DNA of 11,211 bases from Pseudomonadota bacterium (GTDB lineage Bacteria > Pseudomonadota > Gammaproteobacteria > Xanthomonadales > Xanthomonadaceae). The notes below the pieces were generated by a model. It did no database searches. It worked only from the letters and a program-made list of their open reading frames with translations, and was not told the origin of the DNA. Shown here in pieces: positions 1 through 8,300 of this stretch (positions are counted from its first letter, which is position 1; the number at the start of each line of letters is the position of its first letter). Made by a program: the position numbers and the translations under genes. The stretch covers positions 1 to 11,211 of the forward strand of contig JAEXRB010000152.1 of the NCBI GenBank assembly GCA_023438325.1, given 5' to 3'.

Positions 1-887
1 CGCGTTTTGGTCGCAACCGGACGTTCAACAACGTCTACCTGATCGACAACACCAACAAGGGCAAGAGCCAGCAGCTGACCTTCTCGCTGGCCAAGCCGCG
101 CACGGTTGACAGCGATTGGTCGTGGAACGTGGGTTACACCTACACCAACGCCAAGGAAGTGGGCCCGCTGACCAGCTCGACGGCCAGCTCCGGTTTCAAC
201 TACCAGTACGACTTCAACAGTGGTGAAGGCCTGTCGACCACGGCACGCTACGAGATCAAGGATCGCATCTCCGGTTCCTTGAACTGGAGCCGTGCATTGT
301 TCGGCGACTATGAAACCAGCCTCGGCCTCGTCTACGAGGGTCGCAGCGGCCGTCCGTTCAGCTATGTGTTCGTGAACGATGCCAACGGTGACAGCCGTGG
401 CGGCAACGATCTGTTCTACGTGCCCAACCCGGGTGAAGTGCTGTTCGGCAGCCTGAGCCAAACGGGTGTGTTCACGCCGAATCCGGCGATGGAAGCCTCG
501 TTCTACGAGTGGCTGAACAACAACCAGGATCTGGCCCGTTACGCTGGCAGCCACGCTCCGGCCAATGGTTTCCGCGCCAGCTGGGTCAACACCTTCGACC
601 TGCGCTTCAGCCAGGAATTGCCCGGCTTCTTCCGTGGCCACAAGTCGGAACTGTGGCTTGACGTCCAGAACGTGGGCAACCTGATCAACAAGGATTGGGG
701 ACACATCTACGACTACGGCTTCTTTGCCAACAGTCGCGTCGCTACCCTGCAGGGCATCTACGACGGCAAGTATGTGTACAACTATCGCTTTGCCGACGAG
801 CCCTCCGTGGCGAACGGCGACAGCGATGGCTTCGATCAGGGCGTGTCGCAGTGGTCCGTGCAGTTGGGCTTCCGCTACCGCTTCTGA
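1..887 (+). CDS. TonB-dependent receptor, Oar-like, C-terminal part (5' end outside window)
   Basis: This is the last 294 codons of a gene that begins before the window; the frame is open from base 3, and the GTG at 129 is an internal valine codon rather than a start. The product is read as the C-terminal beta-barrel of an outer-membrane TonB-dependent receptor. What shows this: alternating polar/aromatic beta-strand segments (GYTYTNA, TTARYEI, GSLNWSRA, TSLGLVYEGRSGRPFSYVF), a late stretch naming ordinary barrel strands (TFDLRFSQELP, ELWLDVQNVGNLIN), and a last strand ending in phenylalanine (QLGFRYRF), the usual BAM-recognition end. The pattern GRSGRPFSYVFVNDANGD and the NVGNLINKDWG motif are typical of large Oar-like receptors, abundant in Xanthomonadales, which carry an N-terminal carboxypeptidase-regulatory-like domain (not visible here). 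The ligand cannot be told. It is separated from carA by a terminator, so it is probably a separate transcription unit. The receptor class is confident; the Oar subclass is from memory of the family. Confidence 0.85.
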   Translation, partial: RFGRNRTFNNVYLIDNTNKGKSQQLTFSLAKPRTVDSDWSWNVGYTYTNAKEVGPLTSSTASSGFNYQYDFNSGEGLSTTARYEIKDRISGSLNWSRALFGDYETSLGLVYEGRSGRPFSYVFVNDANGDSRGGNDLFYVPNPGEVLFGSLSQTGVFTPNPAMEASFYEWLNNNQDLARYAGSHAPANGFRASWVNTFDLRFSQELPGFFRGHKSELWLDVQNVGNLINKDWGHIYDYGFFANSRVATLQGIYDGKYVYNYRFADEPSVANGDSDGFDQGVSQWSVQLGFRYRF

Positions 888-910
888 TTGTTCTCCGAAG
901 TTGCAAGAAC

Positions 911-944
911 GAAACGCCCCGCTTCCAGCGGGGCGTTTCTTTTT
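911..944 (+). terminator. Rho-independent terminator after the receptor gene
   Basis: A perfect 13-bp inverted repeat (GAAACGCCCCGCT at 911-923, AGCGGGGCGTTTC at 927-939) encloses a 3-base loop and is followed at once by five T residues (940-944). It lies 23 bases after the receptor stop codon and ahead of the candidate carA promoter, so it should end receptor transcription and insulate the car block. The stem has A-rich bases on its 5' side, but no strong A-run that would make it an efficient terminator for the opposite strand. Confidence 0.93.
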
Positions 945-981
945 CCCGGCACAGGTGGCGTTCGATCATTCACATTCACTG

Positions 982-1010
982 TGGACGCTGCCCCGCCCGA
1001 CCAGTAAAAT
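982..1010 (+). promoter_or_regulatory. Candidate sigma70-type promoter for carA
   Basis: A -10-like TAAAAT (1005-1010, 5 of 6 to TATAAT) is preceded at a 17-base spacing by TGGACG (982-987, 4 of 6 to TTGACA). It is the only AT-rich -10-like box noticed between the terminator and carA. Transcription would begin near 1017, giving a leader of about 120 bases. No operator (PyrR, ArgR or PurR box) could be recognised with confidence. The assignment is by sequence pattern only. Confidence 0.5.
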
Positions 1011-1037
1011 CCGCGCTCGCCCAATCCCCCTTCACCC

Positions 1038-1070
1038 AGCCTGCGGCCAGCCCCGCGCCGGCGGCAGGTT
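1038..1070 (+). promoter_or_regulatory. Possible hairpin in the carA leader
   Basis: Bases 1038-1044 can pair with 1064-1070 (7 pairs, one G-T wobble), and after a single mismatch 1046-1048 pairs with 1060-1062, leaving an 11-base loop. No T-run follows, so it is not an intrinsic terminator. In GC-rich DNA such a structure can arise by chance; it is recorded because it falls within the predicted untranslated leader of a pyrimidine gene, a place where control is common in other bacteria. Confidence 0.2.
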
Positions 1071-1124
1071 TCCGCGCAGCCGTGCGTCGCAATCTGCGAT
1101 CGGTGCGTGGGGTGGTCCCTTCAC

Positions 1125-1128
1125 GAGG
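1125..1128 (+). promoter_or_regulatory. Ribosome binding site deciding the carA start
   Basis: GAGG lies 8 bases before the GTG at 1137. An in-frame GTG at 1107 lacks such a site and would add ten residues absent from CarA homologues, so 1137 is preferred. Confidence 0.7.
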
Positions 1129-1136
1129 CGAGTCCT

Positions 1137-2261
1137 GTGTCCCAATCCGCGATCCTTGCCCTGGCCGATGGCACCCTGCTCCACGGTACGTCCATTGGAG
1201 CTGCCGGGCTGCGCGCCGGCGAAGTGGTGTTCAACACCGCGATGACCGGCTATCAGGAAATCCTGACCGATCCGTCCTACGCCCGACAGATCGTCACGCT
1301 GACCTATCCCCACATCGGCAATACCGGCTGCACGCCGCTCGACGACGAAGCGCGCACCTTGCATCTGGCGGGCTTGGTAGTGCGCGAAGTGCCGACGCCG
1401 GCCAGCAGTTGGCGCAGCGAATCGGACCTTTCCGATTGGTTGCGAGCCCGCGATGTTGTCGCGATTGCCGAAATCGATACCCGCAAACTCACCCGAATCC
1501 TGCGCGACAGTGGAGCCCAGAGCGCTTGCCTGATGGCCGGGGCGGACGCGAGCGCGGAGGTGGCCATTGCTGCCGCACGTGCCTTCCCCGGGCTTTCCGG
1601 CATGGATCTGGCCAAGGAGGTCAGCACGGCCTCGCGCTATGCATGGGCCGAAGGCTCGCTGGATCTTTCCACCAACGCATTCGTTTCCCCTGCATCGCGT
1701 TTTCATGTCGTGGCCTATGACTTCGGGGCCAAGCTCAACATCTTGCGCATGCTGGTCGATCGCGGCTGTCGCCTGACGGTGGTGCCGGCGCAGACACCGG
1801 CCAGTGAGGTGCTGGCGATGAAGCCGGATGGTGTCTTCCTTTCCAATGGCCCGGGCGATCCGGCGCCTTGCGATTACGCCATCGCGGCAATCCGCGAATT
1901 CGTGGCAGCCAAATTGCCGCTGTTCGGAATCTGCCTGGGTCATCAGTTGTTGGGTCTGGCCGCCGGCGCAAAAACGCAGAAGATGAAGTTCGGCCATCAC
2001 GGTGCGAACCACCCTGTGATCGATCTGGACACCGGGCGGGTCATGATTTCCAGCCAGAATCACGGATTTGCCGTGGACGAGGCCAGCTTGCCGGCCAACG
2101 TACGAGTCACGCATCGCTCGCTTTTCGACGGTAGCAACCAAGGCATCGCACTCACCGATGCGCCAGCCTTCAGCTTCCAGGGACATCCCGAAGCCAGCCC
2201 CGGGCCGCATGACGTGGCCGGGTTGTTCGATCGTTTCATCGCCTCGATGTCTCACTCCTGA
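1137..2261 (+). CDS. carA: Carbamoyl-phosphate synthase small (glutaminase) subunit
   Basis: CarA hydrolyses glutamine and passes ammonia through a tunnel to CarB, which makes carbamoyl phosphate for pyrimidine and arginine synthesis in the cytoplasm. The product is 374 residues, the usual family length. It opens with SQSAILALADGTLLHG and the early GEVVFNTAMTGYQEIL block of the small-subunit domain, followed by a class I glutamine amidotransferase domain in the C-terminal half. The catalytic triad is present: Cys266 in GICLGHQLLG, and His350 and Glu352 in GHPEASPGPHD, each three less than the E. coli numbers (269, 353, 355). The NHGFAVDEASLP segment is also kept. The GTG start has a GAGG site 8 bases upstream. 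It is the first gene of a dense same-strand block, but carB does not follow directly: two other genes intervene. A terminator and a candidate promoter sit upstream. Confidence 0.98.
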   Translation: MSQSAILALADGTLLHGTSIGAAGLRAGEVVFNTAMTGYQEILTDPSYARQIVTLTYPHIGNTGCTPLDDEARTLHLAGLVVREVPTPASSWRSESDLSDWLRARDVVAIAEIDTRKLTRILRDSGAQSACLMAGADASAEVAIAAARAFPGLSGMDLAKEVSTASRYAWAEGSLDLSTNAFVSPASRFHVVAYDFGAKLNILRMLVDRGCRLTVVPAQTPASEVLAMKPDGVFLSNGPGDPAPCDYAIAAIREFVAAKLPLFGICLGHQLLGLAAGAKTQKMKFGHHGANHPVIDLDTGRVMISSQNHGFAVDEASLPANVRVTHRSLFDGSNQGIALTDAPAFSFQGHPEASPGPHDVAGLFDRFIASMSHS

Positions 2262-2262
2262 T

Positions 2263-2266
2263 GGAG
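2263..2266 (+). promoter_or_regulatory. Ribosome binding site deciding the peptidase start
   Basis: GGAG lies 9 bases before the ATG at 2276. Two other in-frame ATGs exist (2261, overlapping the carA stop as TGATG, and 2267) but neither has a properly placed site. Starting at 2276 also gives a cleaner signal peptide. Reinitiation at 2261 by ribosomes ending carA remains possible. Confidence 0.55.
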
Positions 2267-2275
2267 ATGCGCACC

Positions 2276-4171
2276 ATGACCCGCATACTTTATTCAATGC
2301 TCATTGGAGCCGTGCTGCTGGCAGGGGCCGCTTCGGCTGCCGAGCCTTTGCCGGTGGGACACTTCTTCAAGGATCCAGAGTTCAGCAGTGTCTCGCTGTC
2401 GCCGGACGGCAGGCACATCACCGTCTCGATGCTGCAAGGCGACCGAACCGTGCTGGCGGCTTTCGTTGTTGACGGCATGAAGCTTGTCGGCAAGTGGGAT
2501 TTTGGCGAAAACCGTCATATCGATCGCGTGCGCTGGGTCAACGATGAGCGCTTCATCATGTACGTCAGTCGCAAGATTGGCCGCTTCGACTTCCGCGTCG
2601 GAACCCCGGATCTGTACATGAGCAATGTCGATGGCAAGAAGCGCATGGACATTCCCAATGGTGGTACTTACCAGATTGTCAGCATGAACTGGGATGACCC
2701 GAAGACGATCATCGTGCAACGCTCGGTGGATACGGCCTTCCTGTTCAAGATGAATGTCTACACCGGCAAGACCACGACGCTGGCAACCGCGCCACTGCGG
2801 TATGGCCATTTCGTGGTCGACAGCAAGTTGAACCCGCGTTATGCCATCGGCCAGAAGGAAGAGGGCAAGGACACCGTGACACTGCGCCGCGATGGCGAAG
2901 ACTGGGTGACCGTGCATTCGGCGCCGATGGGAGGCTCGGTGAGGATGCCATTGGGCTATGACCGAGACGAAAAGCGAGTTTTGTTCGCGATCAGCGATGA
3001 AGGTGAGGCCACGCGCTTGGCGATGGTCGATCCGGAGACGCGCGAGGAGCACTTGGTCAGCCGTAACGCGAACGTCAACGCATCCGAACTGCTCTTGAGC
3101 AGCGACGAGCGCGAACTGCTGGCGGTGGAGTATCTGGACGGTCTGCCGGGCTATCAGTTCGTTGCACCCGAGCATCCGGAGGCCAAGGCCTATGCCGGTC
3201 TAATCAATGCCTTTCCTGACCACGCCGTACGCTTCGGCGGCATCAGTCGCGATGGTCGTTACATTCTCCTGCGCGCGTACAGTGATGTGGATCCCGGTGC
3301 CTACTATTTGTTCGACCGTCAGGCAGGACAGGCCAAGTTTCTGCTCGCTGCGATGGACTGGATCAAGCCGGCCCAGATGTCGCCTATGCGCGCCATCTCG
3401 TTGACGGCGCGCGATGGCACGCCACTGCATGGTTATCTGACGGTTCCCAATGGCAGCGATGGCAAGAACCTGCCGCTCATCCTGCATCCGCACGGCGGCC
3501 CGCACGGCCCGCGCGACACATGGGGCTTCAATCCCGAGGTTCAGTTTCTGGCAAACCGTGGATATGCCGTGCTGCAGATCAACTTCCGTGGTTCGGGTGG
3601 TTACGGTAATGCCTTCGAGAGCAAGGGCTACCGCAACTGGGGCACGACCATGATCAATGACATGACCGATGCGGTGGATTGGACCATCGCCCAGGGCATT
3701 GCCGATCCCGATCGCCTGTGCACCTACGGCGCGTCCTACGGTGGTTACGCGGCGTTGCAATCGGTGGTGCGTAATCCGGACAAGTACAAGTGTGCGATCG
3801 GCTATGTCGGCGTCTACAGCCTCCCGCTGATGTTCAAGGATGGCGACATCCCCGAAACCGAAGGTGGGCGTGCATTCCTGCGGCGGGTTCTTCCCGAATC
3901 CCTGGGTGAACAGCAGGCGCAGTCGGCGGCTTACAACATCGACAAGATCAAGATTCCGGTGATGTTGGTGCAGGGTGGCAAGGATGTGCGCGTTCCGCCC
4001 TCGCAATACCGCGCCCTCAAGGATGGCCTGACCGAGGCTGGCCGCCCGCCGGAGGTGGATATCCTTGAGCCCAAGGAAGGCCATGGTTTCTACGATTTCG
4101 ATAATCAGGTGAGGCTCTATACACAGATGGAGCAATTCCTCGATCGCCATATCGGCGCCAAGAAGCAATAA
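2276..4171 (+). CDS. Secreted S9-family (prolyl oligopeptidase-type) serine peptidase
   Basis: A 631-residue protein of the DPP4/acylaminoacyl-peptidase-like branch of family S9, expected to cleave short peptides. A Sec signal peptide is clear: a basic start (MTR), a hydrophobic core (residues 4-18) and an AxA-type cleavage site near residue 21 (GAASA, then AEPLP); there is no lipobox cysteine, so it should be periplasmic or released. Residues about 30-370 look like a beta-propeller (SVSLSPDGRHI, GISRDGRYILLRAY). From about 373 an alpha/beta hydrolase domain follows, with an HPHGGPHGPRD oxyanion-loop motif near 405 and a full triad: Ser487 in GASYGGYA, Asp570 in GGKDVRVP, His603 in EGHGFYD. 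Exact substrate preference cannot be read. It begins 14 bases after carA (or overlaps its stop if the 2261 ATG is used) and ends 18 bases before the next gene, so co-transcription with carA is likely although no metabolic link is evident. Confidence 0.93.
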   Translation: MTRILYSMLIGAVLLAGAASAAEPLPVGHFFKDPEFSSVSLSPDGRHITVSMLQGDRTVLAAFVVDGMKLVGKWDFGENRHIDRVRWVNDERFIMYVSRKIGRFDFRVGTPDLYMSNVDGKKRMDIPNGGTYQIVSMNWDDPKTIIVQRSVDTAFLFKMNVYTGKTTTLATAPLRYGHFVVDSKLNPRYAIGQKEEGKDTVTLRRDGEDWVTVHSAPMGGSVRMPLGYDRDEKRVLFAISDEGEATRLAMVDPETREEHLVSRNANVNASELLLSSDERELLAVEYLDGLPGYQFVAPEHPEAKAYAGLINAFPDHAVRFGGISRDGRYILLRAYSDVDPGAYYLFDRQAGQAKFLLAAMDWIKPAQMSPMRAISLTARDGTPLHGYLTVPNGSDGKNLPLILHPHGGPHGPRDTWGFNPEVQFLANRGYAVLQINFRGSGGYGNAFESKGYRNWGTTMINDMTDAVDWTIAQGIADPDRLCTYGASYGGYAALQSVVRNPDKYKCAIGYVGVYSLPLMFKDGDIPETEGGRAFLRRVLPESLGEQQAQSAAYNIDKIKIPVMLVQGGKDVRVPPSQYRALKDGLTEAGRPPEVDILEPKEGHGFYDFDNQVRLYTQMEQFLDRHIGAKKQ

Positions 4172-4189
4172 GCAGCGCAGGACTGTTGC

Positions 4190-5326
4190 ATGCCTCGCAT
4201 CCCCTATCGCGCCCTTGATCCGGCTGGAAAGCCGTTCGAGGATTTCGTGGACGCCGCCAGCACTGATGAAGCGTTGACGCTGCTGCGTGGGCGCGGTCTG
4301 GAGCAGATTCAATGGCTTGGGGAGGCCCGTGGAGTGGATGTGCCCGAAGCAGATGCCGGCGCGCTGAAAGCCACGGTGGCTCGCGAGGCTGCGCGACTTC
4401 GGGCGGCCATGCATCGGCCCGGTTTCGGGGTGTGGCACGTCTGGCGACAAGTGCTGCGCGGTGCGCGCTGGTGGCTGGCGTTGGCGGTATTGATGGCCGC
4501 CTATGGTCTTTGGGTGCGCAGCGGTTTTCTGGCGATCCTGGGTGTCGCCATGCTCGGGCTGCCCTTCGTATTGTCAGGCCTGAGCTATCGCCACGCGGCG
4601 CGTTACGAGGCCTTTTTGCGTGCGGCAGCGTTTGGTCGGCGCGAAGAGATGGCGCGTCTTGCGCAGTTGCTCGGGCGTGCCGTGGCCGATCCGGGCATGC
4701 GGTTTGATCTGGCAATGCGTCAAGCGGAGTTCGTTGCGCGTGAACAAGGTATCCAGGCGGCATTGGCGCAGGTCGAGCCGTTGCGGGAAACCGTCGATCA
4801 GCGTGCACCGGGGTTGTTTTCGGCGCGCGCGGCCTTGTTGCATCTGGCTTCCGGTGATAGGTCGGGATTCGTGCACGGCATGCGCGAGGCCTGGGAGGCC
4901 AGCGGTCGCGAGGCCAGTCGTGCTCTGGATGCCGCCTTGGCCGAAGCACGCTGCGGCGATGCCGACACGGCGCGCGAAATGATGGCCGATGTCGATGTCG
5001 CCGGGTTGCCGGTGATGGCCGCAAGTTTCTATGCCTGGGTGCAGGCGTTGTTGCAAGAGCATGCGGGCGAAGATGGGCGCCCCGCGTTTTCCCGCGCACT
5101 CTCCGGCTTTTCCGAACATGCGCACCTGTCTGCGGTCTGGTCTGCGCTCGCCACCTGTACTTGCGACTACGCGTTGGCGCTCGCACGCCATGGCGCCGTG
5201 ACGGAAGGGCGCGCCTTGGTCGAGGCGGTCTGGCCGATAGCGCGCATCCACCTCGATGCAGCCACGCGAACCAACATCGAAAACACTTTTTTCGCCGACA
5301 ACACCTCGGCGGCACGGGAACACTGA
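4190..5326 (+). CDS. Membrane protein with GspF-N-like N terminus and helical C-terminal region, function unknown
   Basis: A 378-residue protein that I cannot name. Residues 4-40 (IPYRALDPAGKPFEDFV, then ASTDEALTLLRGRGLEQI) resemble the start of the cytoplasmic N domain of type II secretion/type IV pilus inner-membrane proteins (GspF/PilC), with the pattern Y-x-A-L-D-x-x-G-K and A-x-x-x-x-E-A-x-x-x-L-R-x-R-G-L. Two adjacent hydrophobic helices follow (about 93-109 and 112-131), split by a short WVRSG turn, suggesting a hairpin anchor. The rest (140-378) is alanine- and leucine-rich, mostly helical, and reminiscent of TPR-like repeats, with no catalytic motif seen. The remaining membrane segments and domains of true GspF are absent, so it is not a secretion-system GspF. 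The ATG has AGGA 7 bases upstream. Its stop is one base before the carB start, implying tight translational linkage. The coding call is firm; the GspF-like reading is by eye. Confidence 0.85.
   Translation: MPRIPYRALDPAGKPFEDFVDAASTDEALTLLRGRGLEQIQWLGEARGVDVPEADAGALKATVAREAARLRAAMHRPGFGVWHVWRQVLRGARWWLALAVLMAAYGLWVRSGFLAILGVAMLGLPFVLSGLSYRHAARYEAFLRAAAFGRREEMARLAQLLGRAVADPGMRFDLAMRQAEFVAREQGIQAALAQVEPLRETVDQRAPGLFSARAALLHLASGDRSGFVHGMREAWEASGREASRALDAALAEARCGDADTAREMMADVDVAGLPVMAASFYAWVQALLQEHAGEDGRPAFSRALSGFSEHAHLSAVWSALATCTCDYALALARHGAVTEGRALVEAVWPIARIHLDAATRTNIENTFFADNTSAAREH
5316..5319 (+). promoter_or_regulatory. Ribosome binding site deciding the carB start
   Basis: GGGA lies 8 bases before the ATG at 5328. 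The frame is open further upstream, with an alternative ATG at 5256, but that extension lies within the preceding gene and is absent from CarB homologues; E. coli CarB also starts at the position matching 5328. Confidence 0.7.
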
Positions 5327-5327
5327 C

Positions 5328-8300
5328 ATGCCAAAACGCACCGATCTCAAGACCATCCTCATTCTCGGCGCAGGACCCATCGTCATCGGGCAGGCGTGCG
5401 AGTTCGACTATTCCGGTGCACAGGCCTGCAAGGCATTGAAGGCCGAAGGCTTCCGCACCGTGCTGGTCAATTCCAATCCGGCCACGATCATGACCGACCC
5501 GGATACCGCCGATGCGGTTTACATCGAGCCGATCAACTGGCAGACGGTGGAAAAGATCATCGCCAAGGAAAAACCCGATGCGCTGCTGCCGACCATGGGC
5601 GGTCAGACCGCACTCAATTGTGCGCTCGACCTGGCCGACAACGGGGTGCTGGAAAAGTACGGTGTCGAACTGATCGGCGCCAAGCGCGAAGCCATCCGCA
5701 TGGCGGAAGACCGCGAACTGTTCCGCGTGGCGATGCAGGACATCGGCCTGGAGTGTCCCAAGGCCGGCGTCGCGAGAACCTACGAGCAGGCGCTGGAGAT
5801 TCAGGCCACGGTCGGCTATCCGCCCATCATCCGCCCGAGCTTCACCTTGGGCGGTTCCGGTGGCGGCATCGCTTACAACATCGAGGAGTTCGAGGAGATC
5901 GTCAAACGCGGCCTGGAACTTTCGCCGGTCAGCGAAGTGCTGGTCGAAGAATCGGTGCTGGGCTGGAAGGAATTTGAGATGGAAGTAGTCCGCGATACGG
6001 CGGACAACTGCATCATCGTGTGCAGCATCGAAAACATCGATCCGATGGGTGTGCACACCGGCGACTCCATTACCGTGGCTCCGGCGCAGACGCTCACTGA
6101 TCGGGAATACCAGAATCTGCGCAATGCCAGCATCGCGGTGCTGCGCAAGATCGGCGTGGATACCGGTGGCAGCAACGTGCAGTTCGGTATCAATCCCGCC
6201 AACGGCCGTGTGGTGGTCATCGAAATGAACCCACGCGTGTCGCGCTCCTCCGCGCTGGCGTCCAAGGCCACGGGTTTCCCGATTGCGAAGATCGCCGCCA
6301 AGCTGGCAGTCGGCTACACGCTGGACGAGTTGCGCAACGACATCACCGGAGGGCGCACGCCGGCCTCGTTCGAGCCGACGATTGATTACGTCGTCACCAA
6401 GATTCCGCGCTTCGCCTTCGAGAAGTTCCCGCAGGCCGATTCCCGCCTGACCACGCAGATGAAGTCGGTGGGCGAGGTCATGGCGATCGGTCGCAACTTC
6501 CCCGAATCGCTGCAAAAGGCCTTGCGCGGGCTGGAAACCGGCAAGGTGGGGCTGGATCCGACCGGGCTGGATCTTTCATCCGATGAGGCGCTGGTGACCT
6601 TGCGCCGCCACCTGCGCGAACCCGGGCCGGAGCGATTGTTCTATGTGGGCGATGCCTTCCGGGCCGGTCTGGCAATGGACGAAATCCACGCATTGTCGGC
6701 CATTGATCCCTGGTTTCTGCGCCTGATCGAAAACCTGATCCAGGCCGAAGACGGCGTGGCTGCTGCGGGTTTGTCCGGGCTGGATCGCGCGCACTTGCGT
6801 CGACTCAAGCGGCTGGGTTTTTCCGATGCGCGCATCGCACAGCTCACCGGCACCGACGAGGCTGCGATCCGCGCATTGCGCCGCGCCTTCGGTCTGGCGC
6901 CCGTCTACAAACGCGTGGACTCCTGCGGTGCCGAGTTCGCCACCGATACCGCGTACCTGTATTCCACTTACGAAGACGAATGCGAAGCCAATCCGAGCAC
7001 GCGTGACAAGATCATCGTGCTCGGCGGCGGCCCGAACCGGATCGGGCAGGGCATCGAGTTTGACTATTGCTGCGTGCATGCGGCCCTGGCACTGCGCGAG
7101 GACGGCTATGAAACCATCATGGTCAACTGCAACCCGGAAACCGTTTCCACCGATTACGACACCTCCGATCGCCTTTATTTCGAGCCGTTGACGCTCGAAG
7201 ACGTGCTGGAAATCGTCGAGCTGGAAAAACCGCGTGGCGTGATCGTGCAGTACGGCGGACAGACGCCGCTGAAACTGGCGCGTGCGCTGGAGGCCGCCGG
7301 CGTGCCGGTGATCGGCACCTCGCCCGATTCGATCGATCTGGCCGAGGATCGCGAGCGCTTCCAGAAGATGATCCAGGCGCTGGGCCTTGCCCAGCCGCCC
7401 AATCGCACCGCGCGTACCGCAGAAGAAGCGCTCGCCGCCGCGCGCGAGATCGGCTATCCGCTCGTCGTACGCCCGAGCTACGTGCTCGGCGGGCGTGCCA
7501 TGGAAGTGGTGTATTCGGATGCCGACCTGTCGCGTTACATCCGCGATGCGGTGCAGGTGTCCAACGATTCGCCGGTGTTGCTCGATCACTTCCTCGACAA
7601 GGCCATCGAGATCGACGTCGACATCGTGGCCGACACCGAAGGCAATGTCCTGATTGGCGGCATCATGCAGCACATCGAGGAAGCCGGCGTGCATTCGGGC
7701 GATTCCTCGTGCTCGCTGCCGCCCTATTCGTTGTCGGCGCCGCTGCAGGATCAGATGCGCGAGCAGGTCGCCGCGATGGCGCGTGCGCTCAAGGTCGTGG
7801 GCCTCATGAACACCCAGTTCGCGATCCAGGACGACACCATCTACGTGCTCGAAGTGAATCCGCGTGCGTCGCGCACCGTGCCGTTCGTTTCCAAGGCAAC
7901 CGGCGTGGCGCTGGCCAAGATCGCGGCGCGCTGCATGGTCGGGCAGTCGCTCGCATCGCAAGGTGCGACACGGGAAGTGGTGCCGTCGTACTACTCAGTG
8001 AAGGAAGCGGTGTTTCCGTTCGCCAAATTCCAGAATGTGGATCCCATTCTTGGCCCGGAAATGCGTTCGACAGGCGAAGTGATGGGCGTGGGCGCAAGTT
8101 TCGGCGCCGCCTTTGCACGTGCACAGGAAGCAGCCAACATCGGCATCCCGCCGAAGGGCAAGGCCTTTGTCTCCGTGCGCGATCCGGACAAGGCACGCTT
8201 GGTACCGCTGGCCCAGGCGCTGGTCGCACACGGTTTTTCGCTCATCGCAACCGAGGGCACCGCGCAGGTGTTGAACGCTGCCGGCTTCCAGTGCGAGCGT

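Noticed and set aside
981..1007. Short GTG-initiated frame (eight residues) that might be a carA leader peptide
   Set aside because: It overlaps the proposed promoter, so it would not be transcribed, and it has no ribosome site or run of regulatory codons.
1087..1099. TCGCA-ATC-TGCGA hairpin ahead of the carA ribosome site as a regulatory element
   Set aside because: Only five pairs with a 3-base loop and no T-run; expected by chance in GC-rich sequence.
1107..1136. Longer CarA starting at the GTG at 1107
   Set aside because: No ribosome site at a proper distance, and the ten added residues are absent from CarA proteins known to me.
695..1720. Plus-strand frame running from the receptor tail through the terminator into carA
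   Set aside because: It crosses a strong terminator and overlaps two real genes in another frame; the translation is Arg/Ser/Pro-rich low-complexity noise.
1032..2297. Minus-strand open frame of 421 codons covering carA
   Set aside because: It mirrors carA, whose catalytic residues and family length are certain, and its translation shows no family motif.
4017..6515. An open minus-strand frame of 832 codons across the peptidase end, membrane gene and carB start
   Set aside because: It lies antisense to three well-supported genes; its product is rich in Arg, His, Ala and Pro with no recognisable domain, the usual shadow of GC-rich codon bias.
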